Made by a program: the position numbers and the translations under genes | Notes under the pieces: model-generated | What the model saw: the letters and a program-made list of their open reading frames with translations, nothing else | Told to the model about the DNA's origin: nothing | The model's database searches: none | Source: Hsuehochloa calcarea | Taxonomy: Eukaryota; Streptophyta; Magnoliopsida; Poales; Poaceae | Length of the DNA: 64,000 bases | Assembly (NCBI GenBank): GCA_036346395.1 | Contig: CM070605.1 | Span: 124,001 to 188,000, forward strand | Direction of reading: 5' to 3' | In this document: piece after piece, positions 33,744 through 45,312 of the stretch | How the letters are laid out: every line of letters starts with the position of its first letter | How positions within the stretch are numbered: the stretch's first letter is position 1

Positions 33744-35362
33744 TGAGAGACCATGTGAGAGGTCCTCCACTCTGAGTGATGAGTATTTGACAAGTGTGTT
33801 GATTAGATTGAGAGTTGAGGTTTTTGGTTTGGGTATTTTACGAGTGAGTCGGAAATCGGAACTACCATGTGTATGGAGCGGAAGTTCGATTAATCAGAAC
33901 TACGGTGTTGGAAATAGGATCTTCCGATTTTCCCGGTTTTGAGTTGGTGAAGGAAATCGGAACTTCCGCACAAGGGTAGCGGAGTGTCCGATAATTCGAC
34001 ATTAAGTGTTCTCGAGATATCGGATCGGAATTAAATATACGGGAAGTCGGTTGTTAGGATATCGGAAGTACCGCAGTGATGTTGAGCGGAACTTCCGATA
34101 TTCTGACAAATCTTGGATGTTCAATCGGAACTTCATTTGTGGTAAGTCTTGGAACTTCCGATTATGTCGAGCGAAGCGAGAAGAAGGTAATTTTGTGATT
34201 TTGATCTTGTATGAGTTTGAGTCTTATACAAATGTTGATGCTATGTTATTGTGCAATGCTATGTGATGTGTTTTTATGCTGTGTTGTTGCGGGGCATCAA
34301 GATGGAGTCGTGGCGAGACACGTGGACGGACTAAGCGCAGGAGGCGCCGAGGTCGAAGCAGTCGGGATGTGTCGAAGACGGCGTGAATCTTGAAGCGGTT
34401 GCGAGTCGTGCACAACAAGGTGTACGGAGGCTTCGGAAGGTGCGCAAAGGCGAAAGGGTCTTTTCGCATAAGCGGCAAAAGTAGAGGCGGTACCGTTCGG
34501 GTGTAGCGGGCTTAATGGGTTGGAGGCCCATTAGCAAAGGCTATAAATAGGGAGAACCACAGAGTTAGGGTTAGACTTTTGAGAGAAAATTAGGGTTAGC
34601 TCTAGAAAAGATTTGTTTTGCTTTTTGAGAGCTTGTTGAGAGGAGAGTATGATCGAAATCTTATGTAATCTTTCCTCTGTGTTTCCATCTGTAAACATTT
34701 GATATCTATCAATGAAACTCGAGTTTTGATTACTTGTTTATGTCCTCTTCTTTCTCTCTGTTCTCATGTTAAATATCTAGGGTTTTGGCATATCTTTTGA
34801 TTCGTCTTATGAAATAGCATGAAACTTGATATCTAGATTCGTTTTGATATTGCTAATGTATCCTCAAAGTTTCATGAACTAGGAATCGAGAATCGTGTCT
34901 ATTCGGGTTATGGTCTTTCTTGCCCCTTCTTCAAGAAATCCGATTTTGGCTTGTTTGTTAAATCTTTGTTTGCGATTCTTCTCCATGAGGTCAAGATGTT
35001 GCTTAGGATGATGTCTGTGAAACTTGACGAGAGAAGAGCATTCAAGATTTAGCACTTTGGATTTTTGGGAAAAACCCGGCGCCTTTGTTCTTGGTCGGGA
35101 CAATCGGAACTTCCGATTGTCCACGGCGAATTCTGCAGCGGAACTTCATACAGATCCGGAACTACGGTGCGGAACTACTGCACGGTAGAATCGGACCTTC
35201 CGATTTCGGACGAACGATCTGAAGTTTATTTTGATTCTCGATTTTGCTTCACTCTTCTTAAGAGATCCAGAGGGCTTTGTAGATTTGCTTTAATCTGAGA
35301 AAGGGGAGTTCTTAATTTTATTGCACCATTCACCCCCCCTCTGTTGCCATTTCGGTCCTTCA
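33744..35362 (+). repeat. 5' LTR of element B (1619 bp)
   Basis: TGAGAGACCATG...TTCGGTCCTTCA. Palindrome clusters (TCGGAACTTCCG and variants) at 33850-34175 and 35100-35210 flank the TATA box. Nearly identical to 43123-44724 apart from scattered indels and one divergent patch near 33830. Confidence 0.94.
34541..34550 (+). promoter_or_regulatory. TATA box, B 5' LTR
   Basis: CTATAAATAG in the LTR centre, 10 bp after GGCCCATTA (34525-34533), a site II-like GGCCCA element. Transcription would run rightward through gag. The identical arrangement is in the 3' LTR (43907-43916). Confidence 0.7.
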
Positions 35363-35364
35363 AT

Positions 35365-35376
35365 TGGTATCAGAGC
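35365..35376 (+). other. primer binding site of element B
   Basis: TGGTATCAGAGC, complementary to initiator Met tRNA, two bases after the LTR end. Perfect match. Confidence 0.94.
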
Positions 35377-35418
35377 CGGTTAGCTCTTCTTGATAGATCT
35401 TAACCGGTCGTTTGAGCC

Positions 35419-38200
35419 ATGGCAACGGACAAGTATTCCACCAAGCCTCCAGTTTTTGATGGTGCGGATTACCCTACGGAAGAGCCGAATGGAAACTTAC
35501 ATCCGGCTCGGGGTATGCCATCGGAGAAAGGTGAAGGTTAGATTTCTTTGTTCTGCCGATGAGAACATCAATGCTGGAAACATGGCTGATGTTGAGGCAA
35601 ATGCTAAGGCAAGGAACATAATCATTCAGGGTTTAAGCAGAAGTGAGTTTGATCGTATTTCTCATTTGATTTCTGCTTACGACATCTGGGTGACCCTCGA
35701 TGCATACCATGAGGCACCACTCAGATTAAGACGGTTCGACAAGACCAGTTCAAGCGTGAGTCTGATGAAATTTGAAATGCTTCTTTGGTGAATCTTTAGG
35801 CGAGTGCTTTTCACGTTTTCACAAGATCTTGAGCAACCTCCGAGCGGTCGGTCTTACATACCCGACTCGGATAACGCTCGACAGATGCTTTCGCACTTGA
35901 TCTTCGTGTTTGGGAGATGAAAGTGACTACCATCAAAGATAGCACGGACCTCTCGACCACGACTCTTGATGCGCTTTACTCGCGTCTCAAGACTCACGAG
36001 ATTGACATTGTCTCTCGAAGGTCGAAGTCACGATCGATGGCTTTAGTCACCGATCCCATACGGATCTTCTTACGAGTCGTCGTGGGTTCTCCTAGTGCTC
36101 TCTGTGACATAGCGATGATCGGTTAGAGCGACTTGAGGATGAGCGACTAGCCCTCCTAGCTCGGAAGTTTTCCCATGCTTACAAGAGGAGGAGGGATGGT
36201 AAAGAGGAGGTCTGTGATTTGTTTGAGTGTGGTGGCCCCAACCACATCCGAGCAAACCGTCCCAAGCTTGGGAAGGGCAAAGGTGACTATGGCGGTCCAA
36301 GCAAGAGCGACTACATCGACAAGAACCGCAACACGAAGCCCTCAAAGACTGATCAAGGCAAGAAGAAGTTCGCAACTTTGGGAAGGCTAAGAAGGCATTC
36401 CATCGCGTCCTCACCGCCCTCGATTGAACCTGGACACCAGCGAGGTGGAGGGGTGGAGTAACGATGATGGGAAGGGCGATCATGATCCCAAGCGGCGGCA
36501 ACTTCTCGGCATGTGCTTCATGGCCCTCGGGCGGAATCGAGCGACAATGAGTGTACTCCGACTCGATGAGGTTAGTCCCACTTATGACCGACTTAATGAT
36601 GCTTTTCTTAAGCTAGGTAGATTTCATGCTAAGTCTAGGGCTAAGTGTTACGTGTTGGAGAAGGAAGTAGCTAGACTATCACGGAGCTTACTTTACTTAC
36701 ATCTGCTCCCTCCGTGATGATTGTGACTCTTCTTGTGCTTTGCTTGATGACATGGAAAAACTAAGGACCTTGCATGATAGTGTGTCCTCTGAACTTGACA
36801 TGATTAAGGTAGAGAACATTAGCCTTCTTCTTGAATTAGAGATGAGTAGGGTAGCACCTCCTTCATCCACTACTATTGAGGCTCTTGCTTGCACCTCATG
36901 TGAGGTTAAGGACAATTCGTTTAGAGGTCTTTATACCATGTTGCTTGATCTGCTGAAACTTGTGAAAATTGTAATAATCTCAAGATGAACCTAAAGCAGG
37001 CGGATCACAAAATTCTTTGAATTCAAGGCTGCGCTACTAGAGCCTATTGTCTCTTGTTTAAAGCTGTCCTAAGTTAGCTCTTTGAACTAGAATCTGTATC
37101 TAAGCAGTTTCAAGAAATGATTGATCACAGTAACAAATTGGCTCAGTATGCTTCTAAGAATCTTGTTAGCTCACCATGCAAGCAATGTAATAAACTAAAA
37201 TGTGATTTGATTGCTTTGGATGAAAAATGTGTGAAGCTAACTAAGGACCTTCTAGAGACACAATCATCCGCTTGTATTATGTGTCTTTGGGAAGAAGCCT
37301 AAGGGTTTGGTAGAGGCGCCTAGTAACGTGAACCAATCGCTAGCGATGAGGACTGTTCCCCAGTCGGTTTGTGCGTGCACAAGCCAATCTTTCCTCATTG
37401 TTGGTTGGTTCTTTACGCTCCCTTACCTTCTGCTGTCCCTTCTTCCCCTGCTCTTCTTGCACCTCTCTCTTTCGGGAGTGTCAGTATCTTATGAACACTC
37501 TCGAGAGGTTTGTAGGAGGCAAGAAGAAGCTCAATCTCATTCTAGACAAATCTAAAATTTGCAGATTTAATTAGGGTCTAGGATATGATATCCAGGAGGA
37601 TATGAGGAAGCATCCACCTGTCGTGCTCAAAACCATAGCACCAGGTGTGATCAAAACTAAGCCCGGGGTGAGAAAGTCAATTTTAAGTCGTGGGTTTTGT
37701 TCAAAGGATTCGACGACAAGGTGATTCCACCTGCGGCTTGACCCCTCGGAAGGCAAAGTATCATTGCACCTTACATCGGAAAGATGGACATTTAGTTGAT
37801 CATTGCTTGAGCAGCGCCAAGATCGCGCGAAGAGATCGTGTTGAGTCTCTTAGGAACATTCAGGGTCAGCCCCAGATCTTGAGTGCACCTAAGACCAACA
37901 CAAGGTCTAGGTTTGTGCCATCTGATGATTTTGGGCAGCATCGAGGACTTGGTTTTTCTGAGTTTTCTGATTTTCGTCCTCATGCTCCCTTTGGTCGTAA
38001 CTTCCGCCGTCCTGAGGGTAGATCTCGTTTTCCTTTCGAGATAGCTACCATGGCGAGATCGACATATTCTTGGCACTTCGACTCGCTCTTCCATAGCGAT
38101 CGAATCCGAAGAGCAGTGAGATCTTTGACTTGTTGAGTGACGAGGCGTAGGGTAGATAGAGTCGGTCTTGCTTGACTACTTCATCATTTCATTTGTGTTA
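35419..38200 (+). pseudogene. copia gag with coiled coil and two zinc knuckles, element B (frameshifted)
   Basis: The likely start is the ATG at 35419 (MATDKYSTK). A frameshift follows near 35480, then gag pieces: AKARNIIIQGLSRSEFDRIS (about 35600), LDALYSRLKTHEIDIVSR (35970), and a knuckle near 36220-36260 (FECGGPNHIRANR, final Cys replaced by Arg, frame shifted at its first Cys). A coiled-coil region with Cys pairs follows (36600-37560). The second knuckle is near 37760-37800 (CTLHRKDGHLVDHC, second Cys replaced by His). At least ten frame changes. Homologous to the C and X gag, so B and C have related coding regions despite unrelated LTRs. Confidence 0.82.
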
Positions 38201-39600
38201 CTCGATATTGGGTGCCAAAATCATTGTTGATTCACCCGATCGAGACTTTACTCTGTTTGACTCGTGGTCACGGATTTGGGAAGGAAAGGTGCGGATTGTA
38301 GACTCGGTTGTTCACGTCATATATTTGGAGATTCTCGTTGGTTTTCTTCCTAGCCGTGCTCCGGTGATGTGGCGATCACCTTGGAGATGCTTCATTTAGG
38401 GCGTCATCGCTAAAAGTCTTGTGAGCATTAATGATTCTTTTATTTTAAAAGATGTTGCCTTAGTAAGTAAGCTGCAGTATAATCTGCTTTCAGTCTCTCA
38501 GCTTACCGATGATGGTTTCGAGGTGAGCTTTAAGAAAAACAATTGCAAAATTCTTGATTCTTCGGGTAGTCTAGTTTGCGGGATTTCTCGATATGGGAGG
38601 ATCTTTCGTGCTGATTTTACGGATCTTGGTGATCCTCTCCGATGTTTAATTGCTTCGAATCCGTGATTTGTCTTTACGGCATAGGAGACTTGGTCATATA
38701 GGATTTGATCATCGACCGAGTTAGCGGCCACGATCTCATTCGTGGTTTGCGAAACTCAAAATGGTCAAGGATCTTGTTTGTGCTCTCGCTTGCACGGCAA
38801 AATGGTTGCCGCTTCACATCCTCGATTCTGATGACTATGACGGATGCACGGTCAAGCTGCTCCATATGGACACGATGGGACCCGACTAGAGTGCGATCGA
38901 TGGGAGGAAGTGAGTGCGTACTTGTCGTGGTCGATGACTTCTCGAGGTATTCTTGGGTGTTCTTCTTAGCCTCGAAGGATGAGGCGTTTACTCTTTTCGT
39001 GGTCTTTTGGTAGGCTTTACTGTTGAGCTCCCGGTGCATTACGAGCAATTCAGACCGATAATGGCGAGTTCAAGAATTCCTACTTTGAGAGTTTTGTGGT
39101 GAGGCAGTGTAGAGCACCGGTTCTCGTCTCCATCGTCCCCAACAAAATGGCGTTGTGGAGAGGAAGAACCGTACCTTAGTCGAGATGGCGGGGCGATGCT
39201 TGATGAGTACTCTACACCTAGGAAGTTTTGGGGTGAGGCAATTACTCTTGCTTGTCATGTTTCTAATGAGTTTTTCTTGGGCACTCTTGCATCGCACTTC
39301 TTATGAGTTGAGATATGGCGAAAACCCAGCGTCTCGCATTTTCGTGTGTTTGGTTGCAAGTGTTTTATTCTCAAGTGCAGGAACCTAGATAAGTTCGAGT
39401 CACGATCTTGTGATGGGATCTTTACAGGTTACTCGACTTCTTCTCGTGCCTATAGAGTGCAGGCTGCGAGTCTAGTAAATTGTTAGAAACACGTGAGGTG
39501 ACCTTCGATGAGGCAGTCCGAGGACTAGGCACGATATCTCGAGTTCCTTAGAGCGATCTGAGTCCATTTTGTGGGCGATGAGGAGGATGGAGATGAGGTA
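38201..39600 (+). pseudogene. copia protease, pre-integrase and integrase, element B (frameshifted)
   Basis: The protease region is near 38290 (GKVRIVDS, the rest of the D-S-G context lost). The flap/pre-integrase part (38421-38666) has KDVALVSKLQYNLLSVSQLT. The integrase core has VVVDDFSRYSWVFFLASKDE (about 38930) and NGVVERKNRTLVEMA (about 39150-39195). The pre-integrase HHCC is degraded (GDLVI near 38690). Frames switch every 100-250 bp through 1-2 bp indels. Confidence 0.82.
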
Positions 39601-41340
39601 GTTTACAGATCCAGTTCCTTCTCTTCCTCTTGAGGTGCCTTCTTCCACCGCACCTCGAGGAGATCAGCCCTTACCTTCTGCCTCTTCTTAAGCTAGTGGC
39701 TCTGTCCCTATCTCGTCTGCTAATGAGGTAGAGACCACTTCTTCATCTCACCTGGACCTCCAAGACACATTCAAAGGACCATCCTTGAGCGAGATCATTG
39801 GAGACCTCTTTGAGCGTGTCACACGTTCTAAAGTGGCTTGTCTTTCTTACGTCTCCATTACGCCTTCGTCGCCTCATTTGAGCCCAAAGGCGTTTGTCAT
39901 GCTCTATCGACGAGTCTTGGACAAACGCTATGCATGAGGAGTTGGAAAACTTTGAAAGAAACAAGGTCGGTCTCTTGTTGAGCCCCTCAAGGTCACAATA
40001 TCATTGGGACCAAATGGGTGTTCAAGAACAAGCAAAGTGAAGATGGGTTAGTCATTGAAACAAGGCTAGGTGGTAGCTCGGGGTTACTCTCAAGTTGAGG
40101 TCTAGATTTGAAGAGACCTTTGCCCTGTAGCTAGACTTGAAGCCATTAGAATTCACGCTTGCCTTTGCGGCTTCTAAGGGTTTCAAGCTTTACAGATGGA
40201 TGTCAAGAGTGCCTTCCTCAATGGCCTTATTGAGGAAGAAGTCTATGTGAGACTGACCTCCGGTTTGAGAACCCCAAATACCCTAACCATGTCTCTGGGC
40301 TTTCCAAAGCCTTGTATGGACTCAAGCAGCTCCCGAGCTTGGTATGAAAGGCTTAAGTCCTATCTCACTGAGCCATGGTTTTGAGATGGGTAAAATTGAC
40401 AAAACCTTGTTCATCGCCGTCCGCACCGATCTTACTGCTCGTCGGATCTATGTGGATGACATTATCTTTGGCGGCTCCTCGCGTGCTCTCGTTTCCCGCT
40501 TTTCCGATGTCATGAGCTCGAGTTTGAAATGAGCATGATGGGCGAGTTGAGTTTCTTCCTTGGCTTCCAAATCAAAGCAGACTCGGGAGGTACCTTTCTT
40601 CATCAAGGCAAATACACTCGAGACCTCTGAGCGTTTCGACATGAATGATGGAAAGCCGGTATCAACTCCGATGGCATCTACACCTGCTGGATCCGGATGA
40701 AGGCGGCGAACACTGTTGACCAAAAGGATTTCGGGAGCATGATTGGCTCTCTCTTGTACCTCACGACCTCGAGACCGGACATACACTTTTCGTGTGTCTT
40801 TGTGCTCGGTTTGAGCTTCTCCTCGCGTATCTCACCGTCAAAGCGGTGAAGCGCATCTTCGGTACCTTGAGCTACCATTGACTATGGCATCCGGTATTCT
40901 TCCTCTTCTTGTCTATCTCTTAGAGCCTTCTCCGATGAGACTTTCTTTGGTGTAGGATAGATAGGAAGAGCACTTCGCACTTGCCAATTCATTGGCACTT
41001 CTCTCTCTCTGGTCTTGAGGAAGCAATCCGGTGTTGCGATCCACTGCAGAGGCCGAGCACGTTCTGCAGCCGATTCTTTGTAGTCAAGTGCTTTGGATGA
41101 TCTCGACCTGCAGGATTTGGGCTATCTATCATTGCGTTCCACTCTTACGTGATAACACGTCTGCGATTTGCATTGCCAAGAACCCGATTGCAACATTCTC
41201 GGACCAAGCATATAGATATCGAGATATCACTTTCTTGAGACCATGTAGAGAAGGGTGACATTGTGCTCCGTTTGTGGAGAGTGAGCACCGATTGGCGAGA
41301 TATCTTCACTAAGCCTCTGGGCTGACTCTCGGTTTTCATT
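39601..41340 (+). pseudogene. copia RT and RNase H, element B (frameshifted)
   Basis: The acidic/Ser linker (39600-39900) is followed by RT: WVFKNKQSEDG (about 40017), MDVKSAFLNGLIEEEVYV (40196), and catalytic YVDD codons at 40449-40460 followed by IIFGGSSRALVSRFS. RNase H (41030-41330) has CVPLLRDNTSAICIAKNPIA. Active-site residues remain readable while homopolymer-length losses break the frame; one C is missing from a CCCC run in FAPVAR near 40124. Confidence 0.85.
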
Positions 41341-43122
41341 TCTGCGGGAGAGCTTGGGGTGGTTTTCCTTACGGATTTCTTTGTGAGGGAGCGTTGTGCT
41401 ACTCTTGTATTATATTATATTATATTATATTATCGCTTACTCCTTTTACGGTTTCATTTCTTTTAATATTTGAATTGAAGTCCTTCCGGCATAGGTTAGA
41501 GTGTTTCTCTTGCCACATTGCTTTGATTGCTACTTCTTGTCTTGTGCTTCTAGGATCTTGCTTATTAGTCGTCTCTTACCTCTCTAAGTAGAGCTTACTC
41601 ACTTCTTATAGGTTCTAGCAGGGTCGGGCCACCCTTGGGTAGACAGGGGCGATGTTTGCTCCTTAGTGTTTGTATAGTTCGGTGATAGTCCTAGAATCAT
41701 ATGGGGTAGATAAGAACACGTCGGCGATAGTCTTCTCTATATCTTTCTATGCTCTAAAGGATCGCCTTTTACGGTTTACTTATCGATTCTCGTTTTTGTT
41801 CCTTTGGTTGGGGAGTTATTCTTGGTTATTCCATTCTCTTAATTTTGTCATAACTCAACTTTGAATTAAAAGATGCATCTCATTCGAAGGGAATCGGATT
41901 TTTGTACTTCTCATCAAGCATTGCATGATAATCAAATGGAGCCTTGTTTATTATCCCTTATGATCTGTTTTCACTATTTTACATCTTGCCATGATTTATG
42001 CTAAACTGCTAGATCTATCATGACTTTTTATGTGTAGTTTAGTCTTTGCCATGCTAAGGTAATTAAAAATGCTAAACTGGAATTAAAATTTTGTCATGAT
42101 AGCTCTTGAGACTAGTCAGTTGAAACTATCCTTTTATGATATTCGCCATGTCAAGTAAGGTTGAGTTGAGTCTCGAATCTCATTTGAACTTTTGAGTAAG
42201 CTATGTCGGTATGTTAAGAAACATGACTTATCTCTAATCCTTGGTCTAAAAACTTCAAAAGCAAAAATGATCTCTTTTGTGCGAAAAAAGCTGATCTCAC
42301 CAAATCTTTCTCATGAGGCGGCTTGCCATTGCACTAGGCATGAACTCGGGGAGCCTTGGATGACCTAAGATCACCTCCTTAAGTCATTGCTTGGGTGGTC
42401 GCATAAGGCTTGGGATCTAGCACATGGCTATATATAAAAAAAATGGTTGAAGCTCGGGAGGCGATTGTGGATGGCACCTAGTTGAGCTTGCTTTCTTGAG
42501 ATAAAACCATAAAAGTCTTGAGAAAAAGAAAAATGTGCTAAAATTGCTTATTATCAAAGAGACCAAGTCTGGATAAAATGAGTCCTTCTTCAATGGTAGC
42601 TCTCTAAAGCATTCAAGATCTGAGTCTTCTTGGTTCAACTTAGATTATTTGACATGGCTTGTATCATCCTTGGATATCTTTAGCTAGACTTCAATCTTGA
42701 CTTATTTGACTGCTAAAGAATTGGATCATTAATCGATTATGGACCTTACATCTTAGCTCTTCTATACATCGATTGTCATGATCTTGATAGCATTCTTACG
42801 TGTTATGGCTTGGTGTAATACTCAAATAGTCATTTTGGATAATCTACATGGCTCCTAATGCTTAAAATGAACATCATATAGTATTTTCCTCCCTTTTCTA
42901 CATATTGATGATTTTATTGCCAAAGGGGAGAATGTGTGAGAAAAAGCCTTACGAAGAAAAGCCTTGAGTTTTGTGCGAAAATTGCGCCTTCATCTCATCT
43001 CAAGTCTTTCTCTTTTGTCAACTTGGTCTTGAGCTTAATTCTCTTGTTTAGATCTTGGTTGTTGTAATCTCAAACTCATCTTATGCTTTTTGGTAATTGT
43101 CAATATACTCATCAGGGGAGAT
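41341..43122 (+). other. non-coding 3' spacer and PPT of element B
   Basis: 1.8 kb without a credible ORF. A TATTA pentanucleotide microsatellite lies at 41407-41433. The cross-family motif (GATCTCACCAAATCTTTC, CATGAGGCGGCTTGCCATTG, GGCATGAACTCGGGGAG) is at 42291-42352. Another PPT-like tract lies at 42921-42934 (CCAAAGGGGAGAA). The true PPT is AGGGGAGAT at 43114-43122. Confidence 0.78.
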
Positions 43123-44724
43123 TGAGAGACCATGTGAGAGGTCCTCCACTCTGAGTGATGAGTATTTGACAAGTGTGTTGATTAGATTGAGAGTTGAGGT
43201 TTTGGTTTGGATTTGTTTAATTTGAGTCGGAAATCGGAACTACATTGTGTATGGAGCGGAAGTTCCGATTAATCAGAACTACGGTGTTGGAAATAGGATC
43301 TTCCGATTTTCCCGGTTTTGAGTTGGTGAAGGAAATCGGAACTTCCGCACAAGGGTAGCGGAGTGTCAGATAATTCGACATTAAGTGTTCTCGAGATATC
43401 GGATCGAATTAAATATCTGGGAAGTCGGTTGTTAGGATATCGAAGTACCTTGATGTTGAGCGGAACTTCCGATATTCTGACGAAATCTTGGATGTTCGAA
43501 ATCGGAACTTCATTTGTGGTAATCTTGGAACTTCCGATTATGTCGAAGCGAAGCGAGAGAAGGTAATTTTGTGATTTTGATCTTGTATGAGTTTGAGTCT
43601 TATACAAATGTTGATGCTATGTTATTGTGCAATGCTATGTGATGTGTTTTTATGTGTTGACTGCGGGGCATCAAGATGGAGTCGTGGCGAGACACGTGGA
43701 CGGACTAAGCGCAGGAGGCGAGGTCGAAGCAGTCGGGATGTGTCGAAGGCGGCGTGAATCTTGAAGCGGTTGCGAGTCGTGCACAACAAGGTGTCGGAGG
43801 CTTCGGAAGGTGCGCAAAGGCGAAGGGTCTTTTCGCATAAGCGGCAAAAGTGGAGGCGGTTCCGTTGGTGTAGCGGCTTAATGGGTTGGAGGCCCATTAG
43901 CAAAGGCTATAAATAGAGGAGAACCACAGGTTAGGGTTAGACTTTTGAGAGAAAATTAGGGTTAGCTCTAGAAAAGATTTGTTTTGCTTTTTGAGAGCTT
44001 GTTGAGAGGAGAGTATGATCTGAAATCTTATGTAATCTTTCCTCTGTGTTTCCATCTGTAAACATTTGATATCTATCAATGAAACTACGAGTTTTGATTA
44101 CTTATTTATGTACTCTTCTTTCTCTCTGTTCTCATGTTAAATATCTAGGGTTTTGGCATATCTTTTGATTCGTCTTATGAAATAGCATGAAACTTGATAT
44201 CTAGATTCGTTTGATATTGCTAATGTATCCTCAAAGTTTCATGAACTAGGAATCGAGAGAATCGTGTCTATTTCGGTTATGGTCTTTCTTGCCCCTTCTT
44301 CAAGAAATCCGATTTTGGCTTGTTTGTTAAATCTTTGTTTGCGATTCTTCTCCATGAGGTCAAGATGTTGCTTAGGATGATGTCTGTGAAACTTGACGAG
44401 AGAAGAGCATTCAAGATTTAGCACTTTGAATTTTAGGAAAAACCAGCGCCTTGTTCTTGGTCGGGACAATGGAACTTCCGATTGTCCACGGTGAATTCTC
44501 ATGAGCGGAACTTCCGCAGATCCGGAACTACGAGTGCGGAACTACCATGGGTAGAATCGGACCTTCGATTTCGCGCGAGCGATCTGAAGTTTATTTTGAT
44601 TCCCGATTTTGCTTCACTCTTCTTAAGAGATCCGAGGGCTTTGTAGATTTGCTTTAAATCTGAGAAAGGGAGTTCTTAATTTTATTGCACCATTCACCCC
44701 CTCTGTTGCCATTTCGGTCCTTCA
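43123..44724 (+). repeat. 3' LTR of element B (1602 bp)
   Basis: Same termini as the 5' LTR (TGAGAGACC...GGTCCTTCA). TATA at 43907-43916. Most differences from the 5' copy are 1-3 bp indels, many within the CGGAA/TTCCG motifs. Confidence 0.94.
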
Positions 44725-44729
44725 CTCAC
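44725..44729. repeat. target site duplication CTCAC, right side of element B
   Basis: Pairs with 33739-33743. Followed by TCATGACAGTGTTGTCATTG, the continuation of C gag. Confidence 0.93.
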
Positions 44730-45258
44730 TCATGACAGTGTTGTCATTGATGGAAGTGATCTTCATTCCCTAGACCTTCACATCAAGAGCACCCAAAAGC
44801 TGGCGTGCATTTTCGGACTCAGAAAATACCAAGTCAACAACACGGAGATCATGAAGAATCTTAGAAAATCTTCCCCACGGCTCATCCAAAGACTCACGGG
44901 CCTTTGCTCGATCTTTGAGTATACTTTCTTGGTCGGTTCTGTCTCACTTCCTTGATCGCGATGGACCCTTCGTGATAGTCACAAAGAGTCGCGGATCTCA
45001 TAAAGCGCACCGCAAGTGAGCAACACACTCAAACTCGGATCGACTAAGGCCTTGGATCAAATAATTCTGAGCCTTCTTTGTTGGCCTCCACATGCGGAGT
45101 GATCATATCGTCATCGGTGGCACGACATAAGGGTTTTTCAATTTAAGCCAAATAGCGTGCCCTTGAGCCTCGATATATGCTTGCATACGAGCCTTCCAAT
45201 ATGCAAAGTCAACTCCATCAAAAATATGTGGTTTGGTTGAGTACTTGTCGATCGCCAT
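44730..45258 (-). pseudogene. N-terminal gag of element C
   Basis: ATG at 45256-45258 (MAIDKYSTKPHIFDGVDFAY). Unlike copy X it keeps both Trp codons (TGG) in the first 45 codons. It runs into frameshifts near 44935-45010 and meets element B at 44729. The reading continues at 33738. Confidence 0.85.
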
Positions 45259-45298
45259 GGCTCCAAAGACCGGTTAAGATCTATGAGAAGAGCTAACC

Positions 45299-45310
45299 GG
45301 CTCGATACCA
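45299..45310 (-). other. primer binding site of element C (one base short)
   Basis: Minus strand TGGTATCGAGCC, the Met-initiator PBS lacking one A, two bases from the LTR start at 45313. The same one-base loss occurs at 18963 and 57562. Confidence 0.85.
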
Positions 45311-45312
45311 CT

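Larger units (their letters stand above)
33744..44724 (+). mobile_element. Ty1/copia element B (10,981 bp), nested in C gag
   Basis: Plus-strand copia element with matching LTRs (33744-35362 and 43123-44724; 1619 and 1602 bp), PBS 35365-35376, PPT 43114-43122 and a 5-bp CTCAC duplication. Structurally complete and, as the innermost insertion, the youngest datable event. Its coding region carries gag, PR, INT, RT and RNase H in the usual copia order, but split into dozens of frames. A different LTR family from X/Y/C, with CGGAA-TTCCG palindromes instead of GGTC-GACC. Confidence 0.94.

Noticed and set aside
41407..41433. TATTA pentanucleotide repeat and GA repeats (4509, 20168)
   Set aside because: Ordinary microsatellites inside element spacers/LTRs; listed in context only.
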